Shown here in pieces: positions 24,255 to 32,736 of a stretch of 64,000 nucleotides of DNA (positions within the stretch are counted from its first letter, which is position 1; the number at the start of each line of letters is the position of its first letter). The notes beneath the pieces are model-generated. The model was not told where the DNA came from, did no database searches, and was given only the letters and a program-made list of their open reading frames with translations. The stretch is from SAR202-VII-2 sp965263165 (GTDB lineage: Bacteria > Chloroflexota > Dehalococcoidia > Lucifugimonadales > SAR202-VII-2). The stretch spans positions 1,798,001 to 1,862,000 of the forward strand of contig OZ253584.1 in assembly GCA_965263165.1 (NCBI GenBank), read 5' to 3'. Position numbers and translations under genes: made by a program.

Positions 24255-25081
24255 CCCGACCCGCGCCGCCTAACCTCCTGGACCATCTGGATAGCGTTGA
24301 AGAGCTTCTGCGGACGGGTCCTTTTGGCCTGTTCACCGATGTGGACGGCACGATCGCACCCACGTCGCCGAGGCCAGAGGGCGCCCGGGTTGAGCCGGCC
24401 TGCGCGGAGTCCCTGGCCTCGCTGGCCGGCAGGATCGCCCTGGTGGCGGCCGTGTCCGGGCGTTCCATGGACGACTTGCGCAGGATGCTGCCTGTGGATG
24501 GCGTGGTGTATGTGGCCAACCACGGACTGGAGCGCTGGCGGGAGGATCACTCGGAGGTGGCGTCTGCGGCCCAGACCCACTATGGCGGAGTGCGGCGTGC
24601 GCTTGAGGAGGTCTCCGCGGCCTTGGATGGGGACGGCTGGGCGGTGGAGGACAAGGGTGTGACGGTGGCGTTCCACTACCGGCTGGCGGCGGACCCGGTA
24701 TCGGCAGAGCGCCGGCTGCGGGACGCCATCGAGCGCTCGCAAGCGGCCGGTGGGCTGAGGGTCGAATCGGGGAAGATGCTGATTGAGATCAAGCCTCCCG
24801 TTGAGATAAGCAAGGGCACGGCCCTGGAGGGGTTGGCGCGGGAGTTCGGCCTTGACGCGGGCGTCTACGTTGGCGACGACAGAACGGATATAACGGCGCT
24901 GTTGGCTCTGAAGGGACTTGTGGGGCAGGGGTTCAAGGGGCTTGGGGTGGGGGTTCTTGGGGGCAGGGAGACGCCGCAGGGGCTGCTGGAAGCGTGTGAC
25001 TACTCGTTGGGCTCGGTGAGCGAGGTTTGCCGGTTCTACGGCTGGCTAGCGGAGCAGAGCCGAGGCTTCGAACGGGGCTAG
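24251..25081 (+). CDS. otsB: Trehalose-6-phosphate phosphatase
   Basis: This 276-aa HAD-superfamily phosphatase completes trehalose synthesis by dephosphorylating trehalose 6-phosphate. Motif I is LFTDVDGTIAPT (nucleophile Asp at about 30). ALVAAVSGRSMDDL carries the Ser of motif II. The later acidic motif is VYVGDDRTDITALLAL, and a Lys before it lies in EISKGTALEGL. I start it at the ATG overlapping the preceding stop (ATGA); the longer upstream frame lies inside the amidohydrolase gene. Its 3' end overlaps the convergent otsA by 36 bases. Confidence 0.9.
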   Translation: MTRPAPPNLLDHLDSVEELLRTGPFGLFTDVDGTIAPTSPRPEGARVEPACAESLASLAGRIALVAAVSGRSMDDLRRMLPVDGVVYVANHGLERWREDHSEVASAAQTHYGGVRRALEEVSAALDGDGWAVEDKGVTVAFHYRLAADPVSAERRLRDAIERSQAAGGLRVESGKMLIEIKPPVEISKGTALEGLAREFGLDAGVYVGDDRTDITALLALKGLVGQGFKGLGVGVLGGRETPQGLLEACDYSLGSVSEVCRFYGWLAEQSRGFERG

Positions 25082-26599
25082 CTCAACGAGGGCTCGCAGG
25101 TCCAGCATCTGCCGCGTGAGCCAGTCTATGACGTCGGACCGTTCGATGACGTCGACGAGCAGGGCGGCGCGGCGCCGGCGCTCCTCTTGGGACATCATCA
25201 GGGCTTCGTAGAGGGCTAGGGACGTCCCGTAGATGTCGGCTGGGGCTACGGGGATGGCGCCGGGGCTCAGTTGCTCGTGGGCGCCGACGGTTTCCGACAG
25301 GATGAGAACTCCGTCAATGGTGTTCACAACGGGGCCTTCCTTGGCCACCAGGTTCATGCCGTCGATGACGGGGTTCACCAACAGAACGTCGTAGAGGCGC
25401 ATCCCCGCAAGGGCCTGGACGTAGTTGTCCTCCAGGAACATCGTGATGGGCTCCCACCCCGGCGCTCCGTAGGTGGCGTTGATCCGTTGGACGATCTCAT
25501 CGATCTCCCGCTGATAGCGCTTGTACTGGGAGATGTGGGTGCGGGAGGGGACCAGGAAGGCCAGGAAGTTCACCTCGCCCCGGAGTTCGGGGTGGTTCTC
25601 CAAGAGCGACTCGTAGGCGCGGAAGCCGCGTACGATGTTCTTGCTGGGCTCGGCTCTGTCCACTCTGACGATGGTGTGCTTGTTGCAGAGCTTGGCAATG
25701 TTCCGTTCGTACTCCCGTGCTCTAGAGGAGGTGGCGATGCGCCGGACCTCACCCACGTCGATGGAGATTGGGTAGGAGCGCACCTGGGTGTTGTGGCCCC
25801 GATAGAGCATGCTTTGCTTGCTGTGGTCGACGTGGGCGCCCTTCAGAAAATCCTCGCAGGTGTGGAGGAACCGGCGGACGTCCCGTTGGGTCTGAAAGCC
25901 GAGGATGTCGCAGGCGCACAGGCTCTCGACGATGGACGTGCGAATGCCATTGGGAAGCAACTGCCAATACGTTGACGTTGGCCATGGGATGTGGCTGAAG
26001 TGAGAGATGACGGCGTTGGGCAGCAGTTCCCTGAGGTAGTGGGGGGCCAGGTAGAGCTGATAATCGTGGAGCATGACATAGCATTGCTGCCCCCAATCGT
26101 TGGCCGCCTTGGCGACCTCCTGGGCGAAGGCGTGATTGACGGGGACGTAGCCTTGCTCCCAGGCCTCGTAGACTGCGGCGTCTATATTCGGGCTGTTGGG
26201 GGTGTTCCACATGTAGTGCTGGAGGAACCACAGGAGCGGGTTGCAGATGACGTTGTAGAACCGGTGGTACATCCGGCGCGGGGTCACAACGAACCTGGCT
26301 TGGACTCTCTGGCCGGACAGGGGGGGAAGCTGGCCGTCCGAGACCTGGGCGGCTATTCGGTCGCCTTCGCCCATGGCGCTGGCGATCCAGGTGAAGTCGA
26401 CGTACTTGGTGAGGGCGCTGAGGGCGGTGACGACGCCGCCGCTGCCCCGCCGCGCCTGCAGGCGGCCTTCGGGGTCCACGGCGTATTCCACGGGGCCGCG
26501 ATTGGAGGCGAGGATCATCTTCCTGGCGCCGAGCATTTCCTCGCAAAGCTCGATGAGGTGGGCGATGCGCTGGTCGGGGATTCTGTCGGCGCTCGCCAT
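25046..26599 (-). CDS. otsA: Trehalose-6-phosphate synthase (GT20)
   Basis: This 517-aa glycosyltransferase makes trehalose 6-phosphate from UDP-glucose (or another NDP-glucose) and glucose 6-phosphate. Visible family features are ILASNRGPVEY at the N-terminus, MLHDYQLYLAPHYLRELLPN (about 176-195), and ISHFSHIPWP. The donor site has RVDRAEPSKNIVRGFRAYE (about 299-317), and VNPVIDGMNLVAKEGPVVN lies near 430. The ATG at 26599 has GGAGGAGG just before it. otsB is convergent, so the two genes need separate promoters; a TGCTATAAT element lies about 75 bases upstream. Confidence 0.92.
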   Translation of the reverse strand: MASADRIPDQRIAHLIELCEEMLGARKMILASNRGPVEYAVDPEGRLQARRGSGGVVTALSALTKYVDFTWIASAMGEGDRIAAQVSDGQLPPLSGQRVQARFVVTPRRMYHRFYNVICNPLLWFLQHYMWNTPNSPNIDAAVYEAWEQGYVPVNHAFAQEVAKAANDWGQQCYVMLHDYQLYLAPHYLRELLPNAVISHFSHIPWPTSTYWQLLPNGIRTSIVESLCACDILGFQTQRDVRRFLHTCEDFLKGAHVDHSKQSMLYRGHNTQVRSYPISIDVGEVRRIATSSRAREYERNIAKLCNKHTIVRVDRAEPSKNIVRGFRAYESLLENHPELRGEVNFLAFLVPSRTHISQYKRYQREIDEIVQRINATYGAPGWEPITMFLEDNYVQALAGMRLYDVLLVNPVIDGMNLVAKEGPVVNTIDGVLILSETVGAHEQLSPGAIPVAPADIYGTSLALYEALMMSQEERRRRAALLVDVIERSDVIDWLTRQMLDLRALVELAPFEASALLR

Positions 26600-26673
26600 A
26601 GCCTCCTCCGTTCGCGGCTCTACCCGGCGCACTTTAGGGCAAAGAACGCGCGCATCGGGTCAGGGTGCGGGTC

Positions 26674-26682
26674 ATTATAGCA
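26674..26682 (-). promoter_or_regulatory. Extended -10 promoter for otsA
   Basis: The minus strand reads TGCTATAATG, a consensus -10 with extended TG. It would give a leader of roughly 65 bases before the otsA ATG. The -35 is poor. Confidence 0.5.
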
Positions 26683-26894
26683 TGGGGCCCGGCGGTGTGA
26701 AGGCGAAGGGCCGTTCCTTCAGGCGGCGGCGCTCCCGGGGTTAGGGCTCGTTGGGTTGTGGTTTCGCTTGGCGGAAGTGATGCCCTGTGGGTGGCTGAAA
26801 TCATCGGGGCTGGATGGACTTTGGAGCAACGAGGGCTGTACGGTTTCCTGGAGGAGAAGGACGACCGCCACCCTCGATAGGGAGCAGGGCGCTG

Positions 26895-27668
26895 ATGCGC
26901 GCAACAACCGATGAACAGCAGCCAACGGTAGCCGCAGCCCACACGCCGGCGGCCATCCGGCGCCGTCTGCGGCACGGGCCGGCGCACAGCTACCTGCGCG
27001 ATTTTGTGTACGGCGGCATCGATGGGGCGATTACGACCTTCGCCGTGGTGTCGGGGGTGGCCGGGGCCGGTCTGGCGCCGGGCCTCATCATCCTGCTGGG
27101 TCTGGCCAACCTGGCGGCTGACGGTTTTAGCATGGCCGTCAGCAACTTCCTGGGAACCCGGGCGGAGAACCAGCTCAGGGAGGCCGCCCGTCGGCGCGAG
27201 ACCGACGAGGTGCTCACGGTCCCGGAGGGCGAACGGGAAGAGGTGCGCCAGATATTCTCGGCGAAGGGGTTCGCCGGGGAAGACCTCGAAAGGGTCGTGG
27301 AGGTCATCACGGCGGACCAGGACCGTTGGGTCAACACCATGCTCACGGAGGAAATGGGGCTGACGCTGGAGGGGCCTGCGCCGTTGCGGGCGGGTTTGGC
27401 CACGTTTGGCGCCTTCGTTGCCGCGGGAGCGCTGCCCCTCATCGCCTTCATCTTTGAGGTGGCGTCGCCGGGGAGCCTGCCTCGGCCGTTCCTCGTGAGC
27501 GCGATCATGACGGGGGCGGCCTTCTTTGCTATTGGCGCGCTGAAGAGCCGGTTCGTGCTGGAGCACTGGTTCATCGCCGGGCTGCAGACGCTGGCGGTGG
27601 GTGGGGTTGCCGCTGGGATGGCCTTCCTCATCGGCAGGGCGCTCCGGGGGCTGGTGGACGCCGTTTAG
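26895..27668 (+). CDS. VIT1/CCC1-family transporter
   Basis: This membrane protein of about 257 aa is of the vacuolar iron transporter family, which moves Fe2+ or Mn2+. Family marks are LRDFVYGGIDGAITTFAVVS in the first helix (about 36-56) and NLAADGFSMAVSNFLGTRAE in the second. A cytosolic helical domain with Glu-rich metal-binding segments (EGEREEVRQIF, LTEEMGLTLEGP) follows, then three more helices. I chose the ATG at 26895; the frame open from 26814 is not family-like. The neighbouring genes are not obviously iron-related. Confidence 0.88.
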   Translation: MRATTDEQQPTVAAAHTPAAIRRRLRHGPAHSYLRDFVYGGIDGAITTFAVVSGVAGAGLAPGLIILLGLANLAADGFSMAVSNFLGTRAENQLREAARRRETDEVLTVPEGEREEVRQIFSAKGFAGEDLERVVEVITADQDRWVNTMLTEEMGLTLEGPAPLRAGLATFGAFVAAGALPLIAFIFEVASPGSLPRPFLVSAIMTGAAFFAIGALKSRFVLEHWFIAGLQTLAVGGVAAGMAFLIGRALRGLVDAV

Positions 27669-27691
27669 CGACGGTTTACCGAGGCGAAGGG

Positions 27692-28021
27692 CTATGCTTG
27701 CGGCTGGGCGCTAACCGGCTGCCAATTCAGTGCCTTCTCCAGGTTGAGAAGATAGTCGGCGAAGGCGCGGCGTCCCGTCGGCGTTGCCTGCACCCACGTG
27801 CGCGGCTTGGAATCCTGGAACTCTTTCGCGATGGCTAGATAATCGGCGTCTTCGAGCTTTCGCAGATGGGTGGTCAGGTTGCCGCCGGTTAGGCCGAGCG
27901 TCTGCTGAATGAACCCGTAGGCTAGCCGGTCCCTTTCGGGCATGGAGACCAGCATAGTCATTATCCGCAGCCGGGTGGGCTGGTGGATGGTCTCGTTGAG
28001 TACTATGGGTTCGTCGGTCAA
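27692..28021 (-). CDS. Winged-helix transcriptional regulator
   Basis: This 109-aa DNA-binding protein has an N-terminal winged helix: NETIHQPTRLRIMTMLVSMP, then FIQQTLGLTGGNLTTHLRKL as the helix-turn-helix (about 41-60), and the wing with PRTWVQATPTGRRAF. It belongs to the MarR/ArsR-like group often paired with a membrane protein. It starts with TTG at 28021, overlapping the stop of the membrane protein gene (TTGA), so the pair is coupled. The operator-like repeat upstream of the operon may be its own binding site. Confidence 0.8.
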   Translation of the reverse strand: MTDEPIVLNETIHQPTRLRIMTMLVSMPERDRLAYGFIQQTLGLTGGNLTTHLRKLEDADYLAIAKEFQDSKPRTWVQATPTGRRAFADYLLNLEKALNWQPVSAQPQA

Positions 28022-28653
28022 TGGACCCCGCTCTTGCGTATCCACCAGGCGCCTAGGATCACCACTGCCAGCATCGATGCCGCCGACACCAACATAGCCT
28101 CGTCGCCGTCCACGAGGTAGTTGGGAATGTAGAACGCTGCCGCGAACCCCGCGCCCACCGCCACTAACACCGGGCGGTGCATGATGCCGAATAGGATGTA
28201 TGCCAGGGACAATATGCCCAATGTGACGCCCGGTATGTTGTCCCCGTTTTCTGCATTCCACATTCCCGCTGCCGCTGGAATGAGGAACATCGCTACAACT
28301 ACCGCGAGCCAGTAGAGGAACACCCGAATGCCAGCCTTGCGAGCGGCGTCGCCGGCCGCGATCTTCCTGCCGGCGCGGCGTCCGATGAACCCGCTTCCCA
28401 CCATACCCGGCACCATCAGGGTGCCCCACAGCACCCCGAAAATCCACGGGCTGCGCTCCGCGAATTCGGATGCCAGCGTCAGGATGGCGTACTGCGAGAC
28501 GACTCCCACCGAGGCTATCGCGGCCCAAAGTAACAGTATCGTCGCCGAACCGGCGACGTACATGGAGCTCCGCGCCCTGTCCATCGTCTCGTGGATGTCG
28601 CGCCAGCTCTCTTCCGGTGTGAGCGCCTTCGCTTCGCCGTCCGATTGTTGCAT
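28018..28653 (-). CDS. Membrane protein encoded with the winged-helix regulator
   Basis: This 211-aa protein has about six hydrophobic helices starting near residue 33 (MYVAGSATILLLWAAIASVG). A small motif, GRRAGRKIAAGDAARKAG, lies between helices 3 and 4. No enzymatic motif is seen. I chose the ATG at 28653 (MQQSDG) because GAGGAGG is 6 bases before it; 28674 would lack a ribosome site. Such two-gene pairs with a winged-helix protein are common; the membrane protein may be the sensor or target. The function is unknown. Confidence 0.75.
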   Translation of the reverse strand: MQQSDGEAKALTPEESWRDIHETMDRARSSMYVAGSATILLLWAAIASVGVVSQYAILTLASEFAERSPWIFGVLWGTLMVPGMVGSGFIGRRAGRKIAAGDAARKAGIRVFLYWLAVVVAMFLIPAAAGMWNAENGDNIPGVTLGILSLAYILFGIMHRPVLVAVGAGFAAAFYIPNYLVDGDEAMLVSAASMLAVVILGAWWIRKSGVH

Positions 28654-28694
28654 TGTGCGCCTCCTCGTTGTCATGCGGCCGTGGCATGGCCGAA

Positions 28695-28718
28695 TAGTTT
28701 GCTATACAAACTAGTTTG
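28695..28718. promoter_or_regulatory. Operator-like repeat in the divergent promoter region
   Basis: TAGTTTG-CTATA-CAAACTA is a perfect 7-5-7 inverted repeat, and a third AGTTTG follows directly at 28713. It lies 42 bases upstream of the membrane-protein/regulator operon and about 40 bases before the alaS promoter. It is a good candidate for autoregulation by the winged-helix protein. Confidence 0.6.
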
Positions 28719-28755
28719 CATGACATACTGCGCAATGTCAAGCTACTCTTCCGCG

Positions 28756-28784
28756 TTGACACCCGCCGTAGCTGTGCCTACAGT
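28756..28784 (+). promoter_or_regulatory. Sigma-70 promoter for alaS-ruvX
   Basis: TTGACA and TACAGT are separated by 17 bases. The start point would be near 28791, about 65 bases before the chosen alaS start. Confidence 0.65.
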
Positions 28785-28854
28785 TATCTTGGGGCCGCGA
28801 CGAATACCGCCCGACGCGGGTTGGGCGCCGCAATTTCCCCCTAGGAACGCGCTG

Positions 28855-31677
28855 GTGAGAAGCGTCGACGTAACCGGAGACGAAATCCGCCGGCGGTTCC
28901 GGGACTACTTTGTCAGCCGGGACCACCTGGCGATGCCGAGCGCCTCGCTCGTGCCGGCGGGGGACCCCACGCTCCTGTTCACCAGCGCCGGCATGGTGCA
29001 GTTCAAGCCCTATTTCCTAGGCGAACTGACGCCCCCGAACCGCCGCATGACCACGACGCAGAAGTGCTTCCGCGTCAGCGACATCGACGAGGTGGGGGAC
29101 ACGACGCACCTCACCTTCTTCGAGATGCTGGGCAACTTCAGCGTGGGCGACTACTTCAAGGAAGGGGCCATAGAGTTCGCTTGGCGCTGCCTTACGGAGG
29201 AGTTCGGCATCCCCGCTGAGCGCCTGTGGGCCACGGTGTTCCGCGAGGACGACGAGGCGGAGGAGCTCTGGAAGGCGTGGGTCCCACCGGAGCGCATCAG
29301 CCGGGGCGACGAGAAGGACAACTACTGGGGCCCCGCCGGCGACCAGGGTCCCTGCGGCCCGTGCAGCGAGCTGCACTACGAGTTCGGGCCGACGCCGGAG
29401 TGCGCGGACGCCTGCAATCCCTCCAATTGCGAGCACGGGCGGTTCGTGGAGGTTTGGAATCTGGTGTTCATGCAGTTCAACCAGGACCTCCAGGGTAGGA
29501 AGATGCCCCTGCCGGCGCCCAACATCGACACGGGTATGGGCCTGGAGCGGCTGGCCGCCGTGCTCCAAGCCAAGGACAACATCTACGAGACCGACCTCTT
29601 CCGGCCCATCATTGAGCGGGTGGTGGAGCTGTCTGGGCGCGAGTACGGCCGCGACGCGGAGACCGACTTCGCTCTGCGGGTAGTGGCGGAGCACGGGCGC
29701 AGCGCGGCCTTCCTCATCGCCGATGGGGTGGCGTCCGGCAACGAGGGCCGCGGCTACGTTCTGCGGAAGGTCATTCGCAGGGCGCTGCGCTACGGCCGGA
29801 AGCTGGGCCTGGATGGTCCTTTCCTGAGCAGCGTGGCTGAGGCTGTCATTGAGCGCATGGGGGACAGCTACCCGGAGCTGAAAGAGTGCAGCGCCAACGT
29901 GCGGGCCACCCTCGACAGGGAGGCAGAGAGGTTCGAGGAGGCGCTGAACGTTGGCCTTCCCGTGCTGGAGGACGGCCTTGTGCCCTTTCATAGTGACGTT
30001 GCAGCGCTGGCGGCGGGTGAGGGCAGACAGGGGCTAGGAAACGCAGGCGAGGCCCTTTCCCAGATCATTCAGCGGCGCCGCGCTGATATCCGCCCGGAAT
30101 GGCTGGCGGCGACGCTCGAGGACGCGCTGACGCGTAGCCTGAGCACAGGCGCTTTCGAGGAGATCGAGGCCTTCGGCCGGAGGGCCGGTGGCGCAGAGCT
30201 ATTTGCCCTGTACGACACGTTCGGGCTGCCCGTGGACCTGACCCAGGAAATCGCCCGCGAGCATGGGCTGGAGGTGGACCTGGAGGGCTTCGAGCGGGAG
30301 ATGCAGGCCCAGCGGGACAGGGCGCGCGCCGCCGCCCGCTTCGGAGGAAGCCGGGAGGATGGTTCCATCTATGAAGGCCTGGGCATTGGCGACGTGGAGT
30401 TCTTGGGCTACGACACCCTCGAAGCTGCCGCTGAAGTGGTGGCGCTGCTCAAGGACGGCCAGCCGGTCCAGAGCGCCTCGGCAGGCGACCGGGTCCAGGT
30501 TGTGCTGCGGCAGACGCCGTTCTATGCGGAGGGCGGCGGCCAGGTTGGCGACCAGGGCGACATGGAGGGTCCGTCGGGGCATCTGCGGGTGACGGACACC
30601 CAGTCGCCGGCCACCGGGTTGATTGCGCAGGCGGCGGAGGTTGTTGAGGGTGGGGTTGCCGTGGGGGAGGTTATTCAGGCCAGGGTGGACGCTGTCCGCC
30701 GGCGGGATACGGCCCGCAACCACACGGCGACCCATATGCTCCACGCCGCCCTGCGACAGGTGCTCGGCGGCAACGTTCGCCAGGCCGGGTCGCTGGTGGC
30801 CCCGGACCGCCTGCGGTTCGACTACACCTGCATGCAGCCCGTCGGCCGCGACGAGTTGGCCGAAATCGAGCGCCTGGTGAACGAGAAGCTGCGCGAGAAC
30901 GCTGCCGTGCACAAGAGGGAGACCACCTATGTGGACGCTCTGGCCAAGGGCGCCCTGGCATTCTTCGGCGACAAGTACGGCGACCGGGTGCGAGTCGTGG
31001 AGGTTGACGGCCCTCAGCCCTTCAGCCTGGAGGTCTGCGGCGGCATCCACGTGGACGCCACCGGCGAGATCGGGTTGCTGCACATCGTGGCCGACAGCAG
31101 CATTGGGTCGGGGATGCGGCGCATGGAGGCCGTTACGGGCCGGGCCGCGGAGGAATTGGTGCGGCGCCAGACCGAGGCGCTGGAGTCGGTGGCGCACGCG
31201 CTGCACTCGCCGGTGTCCGACATCGAGGCGAGGGTCGCGTCGGTCACCGAAGCGCTTGACCGGGAGCGCAAACGGGCGGACGGCCTCGAGAGGGAGTTGG
31301 CCCGCCTTCGCTCCGGCGACCTGCTGGGACAGGCGCAGGATGTCGCCGGGGTCAAGGTGCTGGCGGCCAGGGTTCCCGAGTCGAGCGCCGACGCGCTGCG
31401 GGAGATGGGGGACCGCCTGCGGGATAGGCTGGGCTCGGGCGTTATCCTTCTAGGGGCCGTCAACGACGAGCGTCCCTTCCTGATCTGCTTCGTAACCCGC
31501 GACCTCGTTGAACGGGGACTTCACGCGGGCAACATCGTGAAGGCGGCCGCCGTAGAGATTGGCGGCGGCGGCGGCGGCAGGCCGGAAATGGCCCAAGCGG
31601 GCGGCCGTTTCCCCGACAAACTGGACGACGCGCTGGCCCTGGCGCCGCGCCTCGTGGAACGGGAGCTGGGCTCCTGA
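28855..31677 (+). CDS. alaS: Alanyl-tRNA synthetase
   Basis: This class II synthetase of about 940 aa charges tRNA-Ala. The catalytic domain begins VTGDEIRRRFRDYFVSRDHL and has GMVQFKPYFLGE and RRMTTTQKCFRVSDIDEVG (motif 2). The editing domain holds HTATHMLHAALRQVLG (Zn-binding His pair) and EVCGGIHVDATGEIG. The C-terminal GGGGGGRPEMAQAGG is also typical. I chose GTG at 28855, with AGGA 8 bases before it and placed after the promoter; frames from 28591 start inside the divergent operon. Between the aminoacylation and editing domains (about residues 380-440) there is extra sequence before ALYDTFGLP, making the protein longer than the usual 870-900. Confidence 0.95.
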   Translation: MRSVDVTGDEIRRRFRDYFVSRDHLAMPSASLVPAGDPTLLFTSAGMVQFKPYFLGELTPPNRRMTTTQKCFRVSDIDEVGDTTHLTFFEMLGNFSVGDYFKEGAIEFAWRCLTEEFGIPAERLWATVFREDDEAEELWKAWVPPERISRGDEKDNYWGPAGDQGPCGPCSELHYEFGPTPECADACNPSNCEHGRFVEVWNLVFMQFNQDLQGRKMPLPAPNIDTGMGLERLAAVLQAKDNIYETDLFRPIIERVVELSGREYGRDAETDFALRVVAEHGRSAAFLIADGVASGNEGRGYVLRKVIRRALRYGRKLGLDGPFLSSVAEAVIERMGDSYPELKECSANVRATLDREAERFEEALNVGLPVLEDGLVPFHSDVAALAAGEGRQGLGNAGEALSQIIQRRRADIRPEWLAATLEDALTRSLSTGAFEEIEAFGRRAGGAELFALYDTFGLPVDLTQEIAREHGLEVDLEGFEREMQAQRDRARAAARFGGSREDGSIYEGLGIGDVEFLGYDTLEAAAEVVALLKDGQPVQSASAGDRVQVVLRQTPFYAEGGGQVGDQGDMEGPSGHLRVTDTQSPATGLIAQAAEVVEGGVAVGEVIQARVDAVRRRDTARNHTATHMLHAALRQVLGGNVRQAGSLVAPDRLRFDYTCMQPVGRDELAEIERLVNEKLRENAAVHKRETTYVDALAKGALAFFGDKYGDRVRVVEVDGPQPFSLEVCGGIHVDATGEIGLLHIVADSSIGSGMRRMEAVTGRAAEELVRRQTEALESVAHALHSPVSDIEARVASVTEALDRERKRADGLERELARLRSGDLLGQAQDVAGVKVLAARVPESSADALREMGDRLRDRLGSGVILLGAVNDERPFLICFVTRDLVERGLHAGNIVKAAAVEIGGGGGGRPEMAQAGGRFPDKLDDALALAPRLVERELGS

Positions 31678-32084
31678 GGACGCTTGGCCTGGACGTGGGC
31701 GACCGGCGTATCGGCGTGGCCCTCAGCGACCCCACCGGATTTCTCGCCTCCCCTCTTACAACCGTCCAACGCTCGAACCCCGACAACGATGTCGCTGAGG
31801 TCGTGCGGTTGGCCAACGAGCACGAGGTCGAACGGGTTGTCGTGGGCCTGCCGGTGTTGCTCAGCGGCGAGGAAGGGCCGCAGGCCAGAGCGGTGCGGGC
31901 GTTCATGGCGCGGCTGCGGAAGGGTTGCCTGGCCCCGGTCGAGCCGTGGGACGAGCGCTTCTCCACGGTGGAAGCCGAGCGGAGGCTGCGCCAGGCGGGC
32001 GCTCAACCCTCGCGGCAGAAGGGGCGAGTCGACGCGGCGGCGGCGGCGATCATCCTTCAGGGGTGGCTGGACGCTCACCGCTAG
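31674..32084 (+). CDS. ruvX: RuvX/YqgF-type putative Holliday junction resolvase
   Basis: This protein of about 136 aa has the RNase H-like fold. TLGLDVGDRRIGVALSD holds the first catalytic Asp, VVVGLPVLLSGEEGPQA is in the middle, and WDERFSTVEAERRL and RVDAAAAAIILQ(G) carry later acidic residues. No ATG, GTG or TTG lies ahead of the essential LGLD motif. The only sensible start is CTG at 31674, overlapping the alaS stop as CTGA; the GTG at 31695 would remove the catalytic Asp. It is translationally coupled to alaS, a common arrangement. Confidence 0.85.
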   Translation: MRTLGLDVGDRRIGVALSDPTGFLASPLTTVQRSNPDNDVAEVVRLANEHEVERVVVGLPVLLSGEEGPQARAVRAFMARLRKGCLAPVEPWDERFSTVEAERRLRQAGAQPSRQKGRVDAAAAAIILQGWLDAHR

Positions 32085-32261
32085 GGAATCCCTGAACAAG
32101 CTGTGCGAGACGCGCTGCGGTTCAAGCGCACCCGACGCTTCCTAACCTTCCCCCGAGCACGGGGGCAGGAACGGGAGCAGTTTCCCCCGGCCTCAGCCTC
32201 GTTCTTTGATTGTATGCGTTACTGTTTTTTCTTCTCCCCCGACCCCCGTAGTCGTGGAGCC

Positions 32262-32363
32262 GTAACAGAGGCGTAATAGGGCGTAACAAGCCGTAAAGAA
32301 ACCGTAAGGGAACTGTAAAGGAACCGTAATGGCTCCGTAACGAACCGTAACGGAACCGTAATG
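32262..32363. repeat. Helically phased GTAAY array, copy 3
   Basis: Pentamers begin at 32262, 32273, 32283, 32293, 32304, 32315, 32326, 32337, 32347 and 32358. The steps are 11, 10, 10, 11, 11, 11, 11, 10 and 11. They read GTAAC, GTAAT, GTAAA or GTAAG on the plus strand although the element points to the minus strand. Confidence 0.85.
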
Positions 32364-32703
32364 GAGCGGGATGGCTCCAAAGAGCCTGTGCCTTATAACG
32401 GCATTGGCTCCGGTCCCAGCCTTCCTCGGAGGGTCTTGCCCCTTGGGTTGTTCCCTCAGCGCGCCTGCCACAGGGGGATTCTCTGTGGTTAGCCCCCGGT
32501 ACATACGTTATGTGGCAGGCTCCGAGGAGCCTGTGCCTTACAACGGCATTCGCTCCGGTCCCCAGCCTTTCTCGGAGGGTCTTGCCCCTTGGGTTGTTCC
32601 CTCAACGCCCCTGCCACAGGGGGATTCTCTGTGGTTAGCCTCCAGTGCACTATGTATGCGGCAGGCTCCGAGAAAGAGAAGCGGGCCGGCTGCCCACTTC
32701 ATG
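32364..32703 (-). ncRNA. Putative structured RNA of repeat element, copy 3 (with 145-base duplication)
   Basis: This is the same segment as in copies 2 and 4, read on the minus strand from the promoter at 32736-32708. The opening hairpin has one changed base (GAAGTGGGCA against GGCCCGCTTC). The central part is present twice in tandem, so the transcript would be about 340 nt. Both repeats keep the CCACAG..CTGTGG hairpin, which suggests the duplication is recent. Confidence 0.5.
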
Positions 32704-32707
32704 GGAT

Positions 32708-32736
32708 ACTATAGTACAATAGTTCGTATTTTGCAA
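32708..32736 (-). promoter_or_regulatory. Promoter of repeat element copy 3
   Basis: On the minus strand TTGCAA and TATAGT are separated by exactly 17 bases, as in copy 4. Confidence 0.75.

Noticed and set aside
27692..28762. 356-codon minus-strand reading frame over the regulator and membrane protein
   Set aside because: Only its last 109 codons are the winged-helix gene; the rest is the wrong frame of the membrane protein gene, which has its own ribosome site.
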